50,003 nucleotides of DNA, from the NCBI RefSeq assembly GCF_001542405.1, contig NZ_LNCD01000050.1, positions 1-50,003 on the forward strand. The letters run 5' to 3'. The position numbers were made by a program, and so were the translations under genes. The notes under the pieces are model-generated. The model was not told the origin of the DNA and made no database searches. It saw only the letters and a program-made list of their open reading frames with translations. Below, piece by piece: positions 25,646 through 34,755 of this stretch; position 1 is the stretch's first letter, and every line of letters begins with the position of its first letter. The DNA is from Rhizobium altiplani (GTDB lineage: Bacteria; Pseudomonadota; Alphaproteobacteria; Rhizobiales; Rhizobiaceae).

Positions 25646-26113
25646 ATGTCGTATGCCGTAAAAAGTCTGAAGGATGGGGACCGCGAGTTGATCGCGTTCC
25701 GCATCGGGGATCAGGAATTTTGCGTGAATGTCATGTCGGTGCGCGAGATCCGCGGATGGACGCCGGCAACGGCGATGCCGCACTCGCCCGGCTATATGAA
25801 GGGCGTCATCAATCTGCGCGGTGCGGTGCTGCCGATTATCGATCTGTCGGCTCGCCTCGGCATGCCGGCGACTGTGCCGACGGCGCGACACGTCATCATC
25901 GTAGCGCAGGTGCACCGCAAGGTCGTCGGTCTGTTGGTCGATGCCGTGTCCGACATTCTGACCGTCACTGAAGACAATGTGCAGCCGACACCGGAAATCG
26001 CATCTGAGCTGCAACGTCAGTTCGCGCGCGGCATCCTGGCGATCGACAAACGCATGATCTGCCTGCTCGAGCTCGAAGCCATTTTCCCCGAAACGGAAAG
26101 CGAAGCCGCATGA
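25646..26113 (+). CDS. cheW: Receptor-kinase coupling protein CheW
   Basis: 155 residues, a single CheW domain. [40 protein letters not shown] and [20 protein letters not shown] are family hallmarks. It bridges receptors and the CheA P5 domain. It starts 3 bp after cheA stops and overlaps cheR by 4 bp. Confidence 0.97.
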   Translation: MSYAVKSLKDGDRELIAFRIGDQEFCVNVMSVREIRGWTPATAMPHSPGYMKGVINLRGAVLPIIDLSARLGMPATVPTARHVIIVAQVHRKVVGLLVDAVSDILTVTEDNVQPTPEIASELQRQFARGILAIDKRMICLLELEAIFPETESEAA

Positions 26114-27021
26114 ATGTTCTGAGTGCAAAAGACATGCGGCAGGGAAACCCTGACGAGGTGTTGGCAAGCGGAGAGTACCCGCTGACGCGCCGCGACCTCA
26201 CGGAAATCGCTGCGATGATCTACTCGGATGCAGGCATCTTCCTGAACGAGACCAAGGCCTCGCTGGTCTACTCGCGGCTGTCGAAGCATATCCGCAATCT
26301 GGGCCTTTCCGGATTTCGGGAGTATTGCGCGCTCGTTTCTTCACCGGCGGGTGCGGCCCCGCGCCGCGAGATGCTGTCGCATCTGACGACGAACTTCACG
26401 CGCTTCTTCCGCGAGAACCACCACTTCGAGCACCTTCGGGACCATGTGCTGCCAGAACTGCTGCATCGCGCGAAGACGGGCGGTCGGGTTCGTATCTGGT
26501 CGGCTGCCTCGTCGGATGGCCAGGAACCCTATTCCATCGCGCTCACCGTCCTGTCGATGATGCCCAACGTCGCCGACTACGATTTCAAGATCCTGGCGAC
26601 CGATATCGATCCGAAGATTCTGGCGATCGCCCGTGCCGGTGCCTATGACGAGAGCGCGCTCGAAACCGTGTCGCCCGCCATGCGCAAACAGTGGTTCAGC
26701 GAGGTCGAGGTCCAGGGGCGGCGCAAGTTCCAGGTCGACGACCGCGTCAAGCGTCTGATCACCTACAACGAGCTGAACCTGATGGCGCAGTGGCCGTTCA
26801 AGGGCAAGTTCGACGTCATCTTCTGTCGGAATGTGGTGATCTACTTCGACGAGCCGACGCAGATGAAGATCTGGTCACGCTTTGCCGAATTGCTGCCTGA
26901 GGGCGGCCATCTCTATATCGGCCATTCCGAACGCGTCTCCGGCGACGCCAAGCATGTCTTCGACAATATCGGCATCACCACCTATCGCTACACGACCAAG
27001 GGCGTTGGGAGGAAGGCATGA
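26110..27021 (+). CDS. cheR: Receptor methyltransferase CheR
   Basis: 303 residues. The N-terminal helical domain includes [20 protein letters not shown], which also provides SAM contacts. The SAM fold shows [40 protein letters not shown] and [13 protein letters not shown]. It methylates receptor glutamates during adaptation. It overlaps cheW by 4 bp upstream and cheB by 4 bp downstream. The receptor IcpA here lacks the C-terminal tether pentapeptide. Confidence 0.97.
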   Translation: MNVLSAKDMRQGNPDEVLASGEYPLTRRDLTEIAAMIYSDAGIFLNETKASLVYSRLSKHIRNLGLSGFREYCALVSSPAGAAPRREMLSHLTTNFTRFFRENHHFEHLRDHVLPELLHRAKTGGRVRIWSAASSDGQEPYSIALTVLSMMPNVADYDFKILATDIDPKILAIARAGAYDESALETVSPAMRKQWFSEVEVQGRRKFQVDDRVKRLITYNELNLMAQWPFKGKFDVIFCRNVVIYFDEPTQMKIWSRFAELLPEGGHLYIGHSERVSGDAKHVFDNIGITTYRYTTKGVGRKA

Positions 27022-28061
27022 GCGCACCGGCCAAGGTTCTCGTCGTCGACGACTCCGCCACGATGCGCGGCCTGATTACCGCTGTTCTCAGCGCCGATCC
27101 CGAGGTCAGCGTCATCGGTCAGGCAGGCGATGCGCTTGAGGCCCGCGAGGCGATCAAGAAGCTCAATCCTGATGTCGTAACGCTCGATATCGAGATGCCG
27201 AACATGAACGGTCTCGACTTCCTCGAGAAGATCATGCGGCTCCGCCCGATGCCCGTCATCATGGTCTCGACGTTGACCCATCGCGGCGCCGATGCCTCTC
27301 TGGCGGCGCTTGAGATCGGCGCGTTCGACTGCGTCGGCAAGCCGCTCCCGGGCGATGCGCGTCCCTTTGGAGATCTTGCCGAGAAGGTGAAGGCTGCCGC
27401 CCGCTCGCAGCGACGCCAGTACGCTCAGTCGGCTCCGGTTGCTCCGCCACCTGCTGTCGCTGACTTCCGCGTCGGCCGCAAGATCGTCGCGATCGGTTCG
27501 TCGACCGGCGGCGTCGAGGCGTTGATTGCGGTGCTGCAGAAGTTCCCGGCAAACTGCCCGCCGACGGTTATCACGCAGCACATGCCGCCGACCTTCACCA
27601 AGAGCTTCGCGGAGCGCCTCAACCGGCTTTGCGCGCCCGTCGTGCAGGAAGCGACCGACGGTGCGCGCCTGGAGATCGGGAAAATCTATCTTGCACCAGG
27701 CGGCGAGCGCCACCTGCAGGTTGCCAACGTCCATGCGCCATGCTGCCGCCTCATCGAACGCGATCCGGTGAACGGTCACCGGCCATCCGTCGACGTGCTG
27801 TTTGACTCGGTTGCCGAACTGGCAGGCCGCAACGCGGTCGGTGTGATCTTGACCGGCATGGGACGCGACGGTGCCGCCGGCCTCTTGAAGATGCGCCACG
27901 CCGGCGCGCGTACGCTCGGCCAGAACGAAAAGACCTCAGTGGTCTACGGCATGCCGAGGGTTGCCTACGAGCTCGGCGCCGTCGAGCAGCAACTGCCCCT
28001 CAATGCCATCGGCGAAGAAATTTTGAAAATGACAGCCGCCCGAAAGGAAGGAACTGACTAA
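27018..28061 (+). CDS. cheB: Receptor methylesterase CheB
   Basis: 347 residues. Receiver domain at the N-terminus with D57 in [16 protein letters not shown], a linker at about 130-150, then the esterase domain: catalytic Ser in AIGSSTGG, His in [10 protein letters not shown] and Asp in [10 protein letters not shown]. It removes methyl groups from receptors when phosphorylated by CheA. Its stop overlaps the start of cheY2 by one base (TAATG). Confidence 0.97.
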   Translation: MSAPAKVLVVDDSATMRGLITAVLSADPEVSVIGQAGDALEAREAIKKLNPDVVTLDIEMPNMNGLDFLEKIMRLRPMPVIMVSTLTHRGADASLAALEIGAFDCVGKPLPGDARPFGDLAEKVKAAARSQRRQYAQSAPVAPPPAVADFRVGRKIVAIGSSTGGVEALIAVLQKFPANCPPTVITQHMPPTFTKSFAERLNRLCAPVVQEATDGARLEIGKIYLAPGGERHLQVANVHAPCCRLIERDPVNGHRPSVDVLFDSVAELAGRNAVGVILTGMGRDGAAGLLKMRHAGARTLGQNEKTSVVYGMPRVAYELGAVEQQLPLNAIGEEILKMTAARKEGTD

Positions 28062-28450
28062 TGTCTATCGCAGAGAAAATCAAAGTTCTGATCGTCGACG
28101 ATCAGGTCACGAGCCGTCTGCTGCTCAGCGACGCTCTGACCCAGCTCGGCTTCAAGCAGATTACGGCCGCCGGCGATGGTGAGCAGGGCTTGAAGATCAT
28201 GACCCAGCAGCCGCATCATCTTGTCATCTCCGATTTCAACATGCCGAAGATGGATGGCCTCGGCTTCCTGCAGGCTGTTCGCGCCAACCCGGCGACGAAG
28301 AAAGCTGCCTTCATCATCCTGACGGCGCAGGGTGACCGCGCACTCGTGACGAAAGCGGCCCAGCTTGGTGCCAACAACGTTCTCGCCAAGCCCTTCACGA
28401 TCGAGAAGATGAAGGCGGCTATCGAGGCCGTATTTGGAGCATTGAAATGA
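28061..28450 (+). CDS. cheY2: Response regulator CheY2 (motor-binding type)
   Basis: 129 residues, a receiver domain. VDD (13-14), phospho-acceptor D58 in [14 protein letters not shown], the Thr of FIILTAQGD and the Lys of VLAKPFT are present. In S. meliloti CheY2 is the form that slows the flagellar motor; the position between cheB and cheD matches. It overlaps cheD by 4 bp. Confidence 0.95.
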   Translation: MSIAEKIKVLIVDDQVTSRLLLSDALTQLGFKQITAAGDGEQGLKIMTQQPHHLVISDFNMPKMDGLGFLQAVRANPATKKAAFIILTAQGDRALVTKAAQLGANNVLAKPFTIEKMKAAIEAVFGALK

Positions 28451-29001
28451 ACCTCGATGTTGCGGCCCGCCGCGTTCATATCATCCAGGGCGAATGGAAG
28501 GTCCTGAATGATCCGAGCGCGGTACTGACGACCATCCTTGGCTCGTGTGTGGCTGCATGCCTGCGGGATCCCGTGGCAGGCGTTGGAGGAATGAATCACT
28601 TCCTTCTGCCAGGGACAGGAAACATGCCGATGACGGGCGCAGACGCCACGCGATATGGCGTCCACCTGATGGAATTGCTGATCAACGGTCTACTGAAGCA
28701 AGGGGCGCGTCGCGACCGCCTGGAGGCCAAGATCTTCGGCGGGGCGAAGACGATCTCGACATTCTCGAATGTCGGCGAACAGAACGCCGCCTTTGCAGTG
28801 CAGTTCCTGAAGGATGAAGGCATACCGGTCGTCGGCTCCAGCACCGGCGGGGAGCACGGGCGCAAGCTCGAGTACTGGCCGGTCTCGGGACGCGCTCGGC
28901 AGTATCCGCTTACCGGTGCGGAAACGCAGAGAACCGTTGCGCTTGAGCAGCGTCCGGTCGCTCCGCAGAAACCCGTCGAAAACAGCATCGAATTCTTCTG
29001 A
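28447..29001 (+). CDS. cheD: Receptor glutamine deamidase CheD
   Basis: 184 residues. The catalytic pair is visible: C34 in [16 protein letters not shown] and H51 in [10 protein letters not shown], plus KIFGGAKTI and the [11 protein letters not shown] segment. CheD converts selected receptor glutamines to glutamates and can interact with the phosphatase side of the pathway. It overlaps cheY2 by 4 bp. The C-terminal tail after about 165 is variable. Confidence 0.95.
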   Translation: MNLDVAARRVHIIQGEWKVLNDPSAVLTTILGSCVAACLRDPVAGVGGMNHFLLPGTGNMPMTGADATRYGVHLMELLINGLLKQGARRDRLEAKIFGGAKTISTFSNVGEQNAAFAVQFLKDEGIPVVGSSTGGEHGRKLEYWPVSGRARQYPLTGAETQRTVALEQRPVAPQKPVENSIEFF

Positions 29002-29018
29002 GGGCAAGGACCTTACTA

Positions 29019-29408
29019 ATGACTGTGAATGCCATGACAGAGCAGCCGTCGCCCGCCGAAGCCCTGCCTGATGTCCTGATGCGTATCGTCGCGGAGTTGC
29101 ACGACGTCGCGTACCTGATCGAGCGCATCGAGCCACAGCTCCTCGACGTCGGGGGCGGCGAACTGCTGAACTCGCCGGAAAGCATGAAGGTGATGCAGGG
29201 AATTGATCTTGCCGTGCAGAAGACGCGCGGTCTTGCCGAGTTCATAGATACCATCACGGGCGAGATTCCGCAGGACTGGTCTGTCGATGTCGCAACGGCC
29301 CTGAGCCTGGTGAAGCTCAGTGAAATGCAGCGCGCTCTGAGCGGGGCGGCGCGCTATAGCAGTGTTCAGCCGCTGGCGAAGGCAGCCGGAGACTTCGACT
29401 TCTTCTGA
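29019..29408 (+). CDS. cheT: CheT-like chemotaxis protein
   Basis: 129 residues, helical, acidic, with no known domain by eye except a helix KVMQGIDLAVQKTRGLAEFI containing D-x-x-x-Q (DLAVQ), the catalytic pattern of CheZ-type phosphatases. It ends KAAGDFDFF, similar in style to the CheY-binding tail of CheZ. In S. meliloti the last che gene encodes CheT, linked to signal termination and adaptation; place, size and motif agree. AAGGA lies nine bases before ATG. The spacing of 17 bp to cheD suggests the same transcript. Confidence 0.8.
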   Translation: MTVNAMTEQPSPAEALPDVLMRIVAELHDVAYLIERIEPQLLDVGGGELLNSPESMKVMQGIDLAVQKTRGLAEFIDTITGEIPQDWSVDVATALSLVKLSEMQRALSGAARYSSVQPLAKAAGDFDFF

Positions 29409-29428
29409 TCCGGCCTGCTCGCACCCTC

Positions 29429-29452
29429 CGAAACGTTCGCACAAGTTTCGGC
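29429..29452. repeat. Short hairpin between cheT and fliF
   Basis: CCGAAAC, 10-base loop, GTTTCGG. The stem is 7 bp without a T-tract. It sits 21 bp after the cheT stop and 60 bp before the fliF start, so it may trim the transcript or mark the operon edge. Confidence 0.4.
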
Positions 29453-29511
29453 ACCTATTGTCCACATGAGGCAACAAGCCTGCTTTGTCTGGATGGTCGT
29501 GCGAGAACAGA

Positions 29512-31203
29512 ATGAATCTGTTAAATCAATTAGTTCAAATTTTTAAGAACTTCAGTTCGCTAGGACGGAATCGCTTGCTGGCGTTGGCCGGCGTGGGTGT
29601 CGTTTCCGTGGTACTCATCCTGGCGGCGGCCTTTTTGGTCAATAAGCCGGCCCAGGAAACGCTTTATGTCGGGCTTGATACGCCCGATCTGAACCAGATC
29701 AGCATTGCGCTCGCCGAGGCAAATATCGGTTTCCAGGTCGGAACGGATGGCTCCAGCATCACAGTTCCCGCCGGTATGACCGGCAAGGCGCGTCTCCTGC
29801 TCGCCGAGCGCGGCCTCCCGAACAGCGCCAACGCCGGCTATGAACTCTTTGACAACGTGGGCTCTCTCGGCCTGACGTCGTTCATGCAGGAAGTCACCCG
29901 GGTTCGCGCGCTCGAAGGTGAAATTGGCCGCACGATCCAGTCGATCTCCGGCATTACGGCAGCACGCGTCCATATTGTCATGCCCGAGGTCGGCAACTTC
30001 CGCAAAGCCGAACAGAAGCCGACCGCTTCCGTCATGATTCGCGCAAGTGTCGCGGCCGGCCGCACCGCGGCGACTTCGATCCGCCACCTTGTTGCGTCTG
30101 CCGTTCCCGGCCTCGATGTCGCCGATGTTACCATCCTCGACTCCGCAGGCCAGTTGCTCGCTTCGGGCGACGAGGCCAGCAACAGCTCGCTGAACCGTTC
30201 TCTGAACATCGTCCAGAACGTCCAGGGCGAAATTGAAACCAACATCGACAAGGCACTCGCGCCCTTCCTCGGCATGGATAACTTCCGCTCCAGCGTCACC
30301 GCGGAATTGAATACCGATAGCCAGCAGATCCAGGAAACTGTCTACGATCCGGAATCGAAGGTCGAGCGCTCGATCCGCACGACCAAGGAAGCCTCTCAGT
30401 CGCTGCAGAAGCAGTCCGACAACGCGACGACGGTCGAGCAGAACATCCCGCAGGCGGCACCGGACTCGGGCGGACCCAACGGTCCCGAATCGCAAGACAA
30501 GTCCGACAAGAAAGAAGAGCAGACCAACTACGAGATCAACAGCAAGACCACTGCCACGACGCGCAACAGCTACAAGATCGAAAAGCTCTCCGTTGCAGTC
30601 GTCGTTAACAAGGGGCGCATTGCTCAGATGGTCGGCGAGCCGGCGGACCAGGCAAAGATCGATGCCTATCTCGCGGAGATGCAGAAGATCGTGGCATCCG
30701 CCGCTGGCATCAGCAACAATCGCGGCGACATGGTGACCGTTACGGCCATGGACTTCTTGGAGAACCAGCTTCTCGAGGAAACCGGCGGCGGCGTCCGTGT
30801 CATGGATATGCTGAGCCGCAATCTCGCAGGCATCATCAACTCGCTCGCTTTCGTCGCAGTTGCCTTCCTTGTGGTCTGGATGGGCGTCCGCCCGATGATC
30901 CGCAGCGTGACCGGCAACGGCGCCGCGGTCATCGGCGACACGTCGCCGGAAAGCGCCGGCCTCGAACTTCCCGATTTCGCTCCGGCGGGTGGCGTGGGCA
31001 CGGGTGCTGCGCTCATGGATGGCTTCGGTTCGGACTTCGGCTTCGACAGCACTGAGGACCTGCTCAGCCTCGGCGACGACGACGGCAACTTCAATCGTCG
31101 CGTCAAGGAAGGCCCGGAACGCAAACTGGCGCGCATGGTCGAGATCAACGAGGAGCGCGCCGCGAAAATCCTCAGAAAATGGGCGGTCGACAACGCCGCG
31201 TAA
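29512..31203 (+). CDS. fliF: Flagellar MS-ring protein FliF
   Basis: 563 residues from ATG 29512 (MNLLNQLVQIFKNFSSLGRN). The first membrane helix is at about 21-43, then the YscJ/FliF ring-building domains (SITVPAGMTGKARLLLAERG; SISGITAARVHIVMPEVGNF). A disordered Asp/Ser/Lys-rich loop follows at about 315-345, the second membrane helix at about 440-460, and a C-terminal tail (ERKLARMVEINEERAAKILR) that docks FliG. It forms the base ring in the inner membrane. Upstream in-frame starts at 29485 lack a better ribosome site. It is followed directly by an intrinsic terminator. Confidence 0.97.
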   Translation: MNLLNQLVQIFKNFSSLGRNRLLALAGVGVVSVVLILAAAFLVNKPAQETLYVGLDTPDLNQISIALAEANIGFQVGTDGSSITVPAGMTGKARLLLAERGLPNSANAGYELFDNVGSLGLTSFMQEVTRVRALEGEIGRTIQSISGITAARVHIVMPEVGNFRKAEQKPTASVMIRASVAAGRTAATSIRHLVASAVPGLDVADVTILDSAGQLLASGDEASNSSLNRSLNIVQNVQGEIETNIDKALAPFLGMDNFRSSVTAELNTDSQQIQETVYDPESKVERSIRTTKEASQSLQKQSDNATTVEQNIPQAAPDSGGPNGPESQDKSDKKEEQTNYEINSKTTATTRNSYKIEKLSVAVVVNKGRIAQMVGEPADQAKIDAYLAEMQKIVASAAGISNNRGDMVTVTAMDFLENQLLEETGGGVRVMDMLSRNLAGIINSLAFVAVAFLVVWMGVRPMIRSVTGNGAAVIGDTSPESAGLELPDFAPAGGVGTGAALMDGFGSDFGFDSTEDLLSLGDDDGNFNRRVKEGPERKLARMVEINEERAAKILRKWAVDNAA

Positions 31204-31205
31204 TG

Positions 31206-31236
31206 AAAGGCCGGGCAACCGGCCTTTTTCTTTTGC
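31206..31236 (+). terminator. Intrinsic terminator after fliF
   Basis: AAAGGCCGG, loop GCAA, CCGGCCTTT, then TTCTTTT: a 9-bp perfect stem with a GNRA-type loop and a T-tract, starting 3 bp after the fliF stop. It ends the che-fliF transcription unit. Confidence 0.92.
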
Positions 31237-31577
31237 CCGTCTACTGCACCGCGATCGGCACAGTTTTGCCATCGCTCGGGCGCGCACGTGAAGATTTCTG
31301 AGGATAGGCTTGACACAGGGCTGAAATAGCTGCGCGTTTTACGCGAATCGTATTGTCAGGATTCCCCGAATCACCTTAATTTTAGAATTCATTAACAAGC
31401 GGAATTTCCGTGCGAATCAACGCACAAAGTGCGGGCGATGTAAATCCCGAGAACTCGGAGATGGCGAAGTTTACCACCTAGTGTAGTGTTGGATGGTTCG
31501 CGGAGGTGTCGCAATTTGCTCAAGGGCCGCGGATCGGGTTTCTGTCGTAGTGGTTCGCGGCCGCGGGGTTTTTGCCA
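31237..31577. promoter_or_regulatory. visN upstream region
   Basis: About 340 bp without a gene. TTAA occurs twice in an AT-rich segment (31375-31396, TTAATTTTAGAATTCATTAA). No clear -35/-10 pair could be fixed. It must hold the visNR promoter. Confidence 0.4.
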
Positions 31578-32324
31578 ATGGATATGCAAATATTGCAGGC
31601 TCTGAAGAGCGACACGCAGAAGGCAAACTTCGTTGGCATCGCAGCGACAAACCTGTCTTCGCGTGACGAACTGATCGCGCAGCTCTGCGAGATTTCGAGC
31701 ACGGGGCGGTTGCAACCCGGCCTGCGCGCCCTGACCGACTATGTCGGCGCCTCGCACTACCTCCTGGCGCGGGCGGATCTGGTTCAGGAAGTGGGGCTCG
31801 ATTTCGTGGTCTCGTCTGACTGGCCGTTCGATCTTGTCACCAATCTGGCGCATACCTTCGTTGGTGGCTTTGCCCGTGCGACGGAGATCGAAAAGTGCAT
31901 GCAGCTGTTCCAGCCGCATTTCGCGCTCCTGCCGGATTCCGCGGATGCGCCAGACGGCGCCAGCCGCCAGTACTGTTCGTTGATGTTCAACATCGGACGC
32001 TCGCGCCTGGTGCTGATGTTCCTGTTCGATGACGGTTTCATTCTGTCGCAGGAGCGCTTGCGCGACGTGGGGCTCTTGTCCGCCTATTTCACGAGTTTCC
32101 TGCAGTGCGGCGCCGCCAAGGCCGACCGGGACTTCGAGCTGACCGATCGCGAACTGGAGTGCCTTTTCTGGATCGCCGAGGGCAAAACGAGCGATGAGAT
32201 TGCGATGATCCTCGGCATCTCTCGCAACACCATCAACAACTACATCACCAGTGTCATGCGAAAGACGGCGACGAAGACTCGTTCCGAGGCCATCGCATTC
32301 GCGGTCAGGAACAATCTCGTCTAA
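31578..32324 (+). CDS. visN: LuxR-type motility regulator VisN
   Basis: 248 residues. The N-terminal ~165 form an autoinducer-domain-like sensor fold; the C-terminus has a LuxR helix-turn-helix: FELTDRELECLFWIAEGKTS then DEIAMILGISRNTINNYITS. In S. meliloti VisN and VisR act as a heterodimer at the top of the flagellar cascade, activating the regulator Rem. The start is ATG 31578 with GGGG nine bases ahead; a TTG at 31572 is less likely. It is followed by visR after 12 bp, the expected order. Confidence 0.92.
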   Translation: MDMQILQALKSDTQKANFVGIAATNLSSRDELIAQLCEISSTGRLQPGLRALTDYVGASHYLLARADLVQEVGLDFVVSSDWPFDLVTNLAHTFVGGFARATEIEKCMQLFQPHFALLPDSADAPDGASRQYCSLMFNIGRSRLVLMFLFDDGFILSQERLRDVGLLSAYFTSFLQCGAAKADRDFELTDRELECLFWIAEGKTSDEIAMILGISRNTINNYITSVMRKTATKTRSEAIAFAVRNNLV

Positions 32325-32336
32325 GGGGACGGCGTT

Positions 32337-33083
32337 ATGGGGCAGTCGTCCGGTCGATCGATAGGAAATTCGGAAACGATGCGCGGCGTGCGGGTCAGCA
32401 AGGTCGCTAGTCGGTCCGACCTGTTTCCGCGTCTCATCGGCATGCAGAAGCTCGCCGACGCCCAGAATTTCGCTGTCTATCGAATCAGCGGTGCCGGCGT
32501 CCCGGGAAAGCAGCGTTTGGTCTGCGAACTGGAAAACTGGGGATCGGTGAACAGCGGCTTCAGTGGCGCATTCATCGACGCTCATGGCGAGGCGCTACTT
32601 GATCATATCGAGAAGTCGCTTCTTCCAGTCGTATGGGCTGGCGGGCGTGATCGCGCCGCTCCGGGGCCGGCAAGCATTGCACCTTTCATGACGCGCCTGA
32701 AGGGCGGCCTGGCTCCCTTTTCCGGCATGGCGTTTCCGGTGCGCCTCGGCGCCGTTGGCAACGGCTTCGTTGTCTTTACGGGCGATGATCTCGAGCCGGC
32801 CAGCGATATGATCGTCGAACTGCACGTGAGATCGTGCCAGATCATGATCGACCTGCTTTCGCTCGACGAGCGCCGCGTGGCGGCTGCCGAAGCTCTCAGC
32901 GAACGCGAAATTGCCTGCCTGCAGCTTGCTGGAGACGGGCGCATCAGCGAAGAGATTGCAGAGAAGCTTGGCCTCTCGGTGCATACCGTCAACGCCTATC
33001 TCGGTTCGGCAACGATCAAGCTGGATTCGGTCAATCGAATCCAGGCGATCGCAAAGGCCATCCGTCTTGGATATATCAGCTGA
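32337..33083 (+). CDS. visR: LuxR-type motility regulator VisR
   Basis: 248 residues with an N-terminal sensor-like domain (LIGMQKLADAQNFAVYRISG) and a C-terminal LuxR helix-turn-helix: EALSEREIACLQLAGDGRIS then EEIAEKLGLSVHTVNAYLGS. It pairs with VisN as the global motility activator. AAGGGG lies upstream of ATG, though a second Met (about residue 19, MRGVRVSK) could also start it. It is convergent with the unknown minus-strand gene, 18 bp apart. Confidence 0.92.
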   Translation: MGQSSGRSIGNSETMRGVRVSKVASRSDLFPRLIGMQKLADAQNFAVYRISGAGVPGKQRLVCELENWGSVNSGFSGAFIDAHGEALLDHIEKSLLPVVWAGGRDRAAPGPASIAPFMTRLKGGLAPFSGMAFPVRLGAVGNGFVVFTGDDLEPASDMIVELHVRSCQIMIDLLSLDERRVAAAEALSEREIACLQLAGDGRISEEIAEKLGLSVHTVNAYLGSATIKLDSVNRIQAIAKAIRLGYIS

Positions 33084-33101
33084 CGAGAAGCCGTGTGGGC
33101 T

Positions 33102-33542
33102 TTAGCCCGCCAAAGCCTGCAATGGTTCGACGTTATAGCGTGCGTCGCGCAGGCTTTGCTCGAGGAAAACAGTGTTTTCGTCGGGATCCGCCGAAGGGTT
33201 CTGGAACGCGATGTGGTTGATCTCGATGCCGGCGTGCGCCTCTGCAAGCATCAGCTGCGCATAGATCGTGACGCCGCGCGGCTTGATCTCAAGGTCGATG
33301 ACCACTTCGGGCTTGCCGCCCCACTCTAGTGTGTAGCTGCCGCCATGGCCGAAATTGACCGTGCCGGGGTGGAAGAAGAGCTCGGCCGCTGACGATACGA
33401 GATCGGAAAGATTGCCGTTATACTCGAAGCGCAGAAGAGAGATGAGATCCGAGGCGTCCAGAAGCCGCAATTCCGTGGCAACGGGGCTGATGGCTTCAGC
33501 CAGGATTTTTTCACGCTGGGCAGAGTAGGGGCATTTTTTCAT
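33102..33542 (-). CDS. Conserved protein of the flagellar locus, unknown function
   Basis: 146 residues. Starts MKKCPYSAQREKILAEAISP; then LRLLDASDLISLLRFEYNGN, LSDLVSSAAELFFHPGTVNF and EWGGKPEVVIDLEIKPRGVT. It has no signal peptide or membrane helix, so it is a soluble alpha/beta protein. It follows flhB by 4 bp on the same strand, so it should be co-expressed with the switch and export genes. In rhizobia a gene of this kind occupies this place, which suggests a flagellar role, but no activity is known to me. Confidence 0.8.
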   Translation of the reverse strand: MKKCPYSAQREKILAEAISPVATELRLLDASDLISLLRFEYNGNLSDLVSSAAELFFHPGTVNFGHGGSYTLEWGGKPEVVIDLEIKPRGVTIYAQLMLAEAHAGIEINHIAFQNPSADPDENTVFLEQSLRDARYNVEPLQALAG

Positions 33543-33546
33543 TCGG

Positions 33547-34626
33547 CTATCTTACCCGTTTGTTCTTGGCTTGCGCCGCGTAAACCCGATGGATGAGTTC
33601 CGCGACTGCCTTATAGAATACAGACGGTATGACACTATCGACCGAGACTTGCGCAAACATGGAGCGCGCGAGCGGCGGGTCTTCGAAAACGGGGATCCCA
33701 TTCTTTTCCGCGATCTCCCTGATTTTCAATGCAATTAGGTCTTGCCCCTTGGCGACGACGACAGGCGCGTCGTTTTCCTCACGCACATAGCGCAGGGCGA
33801 CGGCAAAGTGAGTCGGGTTGGCGATTACGAGCGTCGCGCGATCGACATTGGCAATCATGCGGCGGCGGGCACGGTCACGCATGAGCGAGCGCTGGCGGCT
33901 CTTGACGAAGGGGTCACCCTGCGACTGCTTGTTCTCTTCCTTGACCTCGTGCCGCGTCATCTTCAGTTCGGTGAACCAGTGGTAGCGCGTCCAGAAGAAG
34001 TCGGCGATGGCGACGACGGCTGTGGCGATCAGGACGACGATGGTGATCTTTTGCATCGACGTCATCATCCGCGTGAAGATCGTTTGCGGATCGGAGAACA
34101 TCGCATCGATCGCGCTGAAGTATTCGCTCTTCAGCGCAAAGAACATGACGACGCCGACGATCACGATCTTCGTCAGCGATTTGCCGAACTCGATGAGTCC
34201 AGGCAGGCTGAACAGCCGCGACCATCCCTTGGCGATCGAAATGCGCGAAAACTGCGGCCGTATGCGCTCGAGCACCGGCGTTGGCAGGTTCTGCGAGATG
34301 GACGCGGCAACGCCAAACGCCATGAACAGGATGAAGGCGGGCGCGAGGAAGGCCGCCGAAACCCAGGCGAGGTGAACGAACAGGGAGAGCGCGTCCGGCC
34401 CGGTTTCGAGTTTCCATTGGTCGGGCTGCTCGAAAATGTCCTTCAGCGCCTCGCCGACCTTGCTGAGCCCACTCGGCAGGAAGAAGATGATATAGACGAA
34501 GGTGGCAAGCACGGTGGCAAACAGTGGCACCTCGCGCGAGAACGGCACGTTGCCTTTCTCGGCAGCGTCGCTTTTCTTCTTCGCTGTCGGGTCTTCTGTT
34601 TTGCTGTCCTTGTCGTCGTCGGCCAA
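33547..34626 (-). CDS. flhB: Flagellar type III export protein FlhB
   Basis: 359 residues with four membrane helices (first at about 33-53) and a C-terminal cytoplasmic domain carrying the self-cleaving NPTH motif in [15 protein letters not shown] (about 270). FlhB sits in the export gate and switches substrate class after cleavage. The start codon is TTG at 34626, with GGAGG nine bases ahead; no in-frame ATG is near. A terminator-like hairpin ends about 17 bp before the start. The gene follows fliG after 129 bp, a larger gap than elsewhere in this set. Confidence 0.95.
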   Translation of the reverse strand: MADDDKDSKTEDPTAKKKSDAAEKGNVPFSREVPLFATVLATFVYIIFFLPSGLSKVGEALKDIFEQPDQWKLETGPDALSLFVHLAWVSAAFLAPAFILFMAFGVAASISQNLPTPVLERIRPQFSRISIAKGWSRLFSLPGLIEFGKSLTKIVIVGVVMFFALKSEYFSAIDAMFSDPQTIFTRMMTSMQKITIVVLIATAVVAIADFFWTRYHWFTELKMTRHEVKEENKQSQGDPFVKSRQRSLMRDRARRRMIANVDRATLVIANPTHFAVALRYVREENDAPVVVAKGQDLIALKIREIAEKNGIPVFEDPPLARSMFAQVSVDSVIPSVFYKAVAELIHRVYAAQAKNKRVR

Positions 34627-34642
34627 GGCCGAAGCCCTCCAT

Positions 34643-34673
34643 CAAAAAGAAACGGCCGCGCCAGGGCGCGGCC
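34643..34673 (-). terminator. Terminator-like hairpin directly before flhB
   Basis: Minus-strand reading: GGCCGCGCC, loop CT, GGCGCGGCC, then GTTTCTTTTT. A 9-bp GC-rich stem followed by a T-tract, as in an intrinsic terminator. It lies in the 129-bp gap between fliG and flhB and touches the flhB ribosome site. It would reduce read-through from fliG or act as an attenuator. Confidence 0.7.
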
Positions 34674-34755
34674 TTTCCTAGAAGGTATCTCCCTTTCGCC
34701 GCGGCGATCAACCGCAGCGGCCGGGAAGAGGTGCTTCGTACACAACAACAGCGGC

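Noticed and set aside
24557..26167. A 536-codon minus-strand open frame across cheA and cheW
   Set aside because: Shadow of conserved CheA/CheW codons; no motif and no start signal.
29560..31287. A 575-codon minus-strand open frame opposite fliF
   Set aside because: It covers the fliF terminator and has no recognisable domain; antisense shadow.
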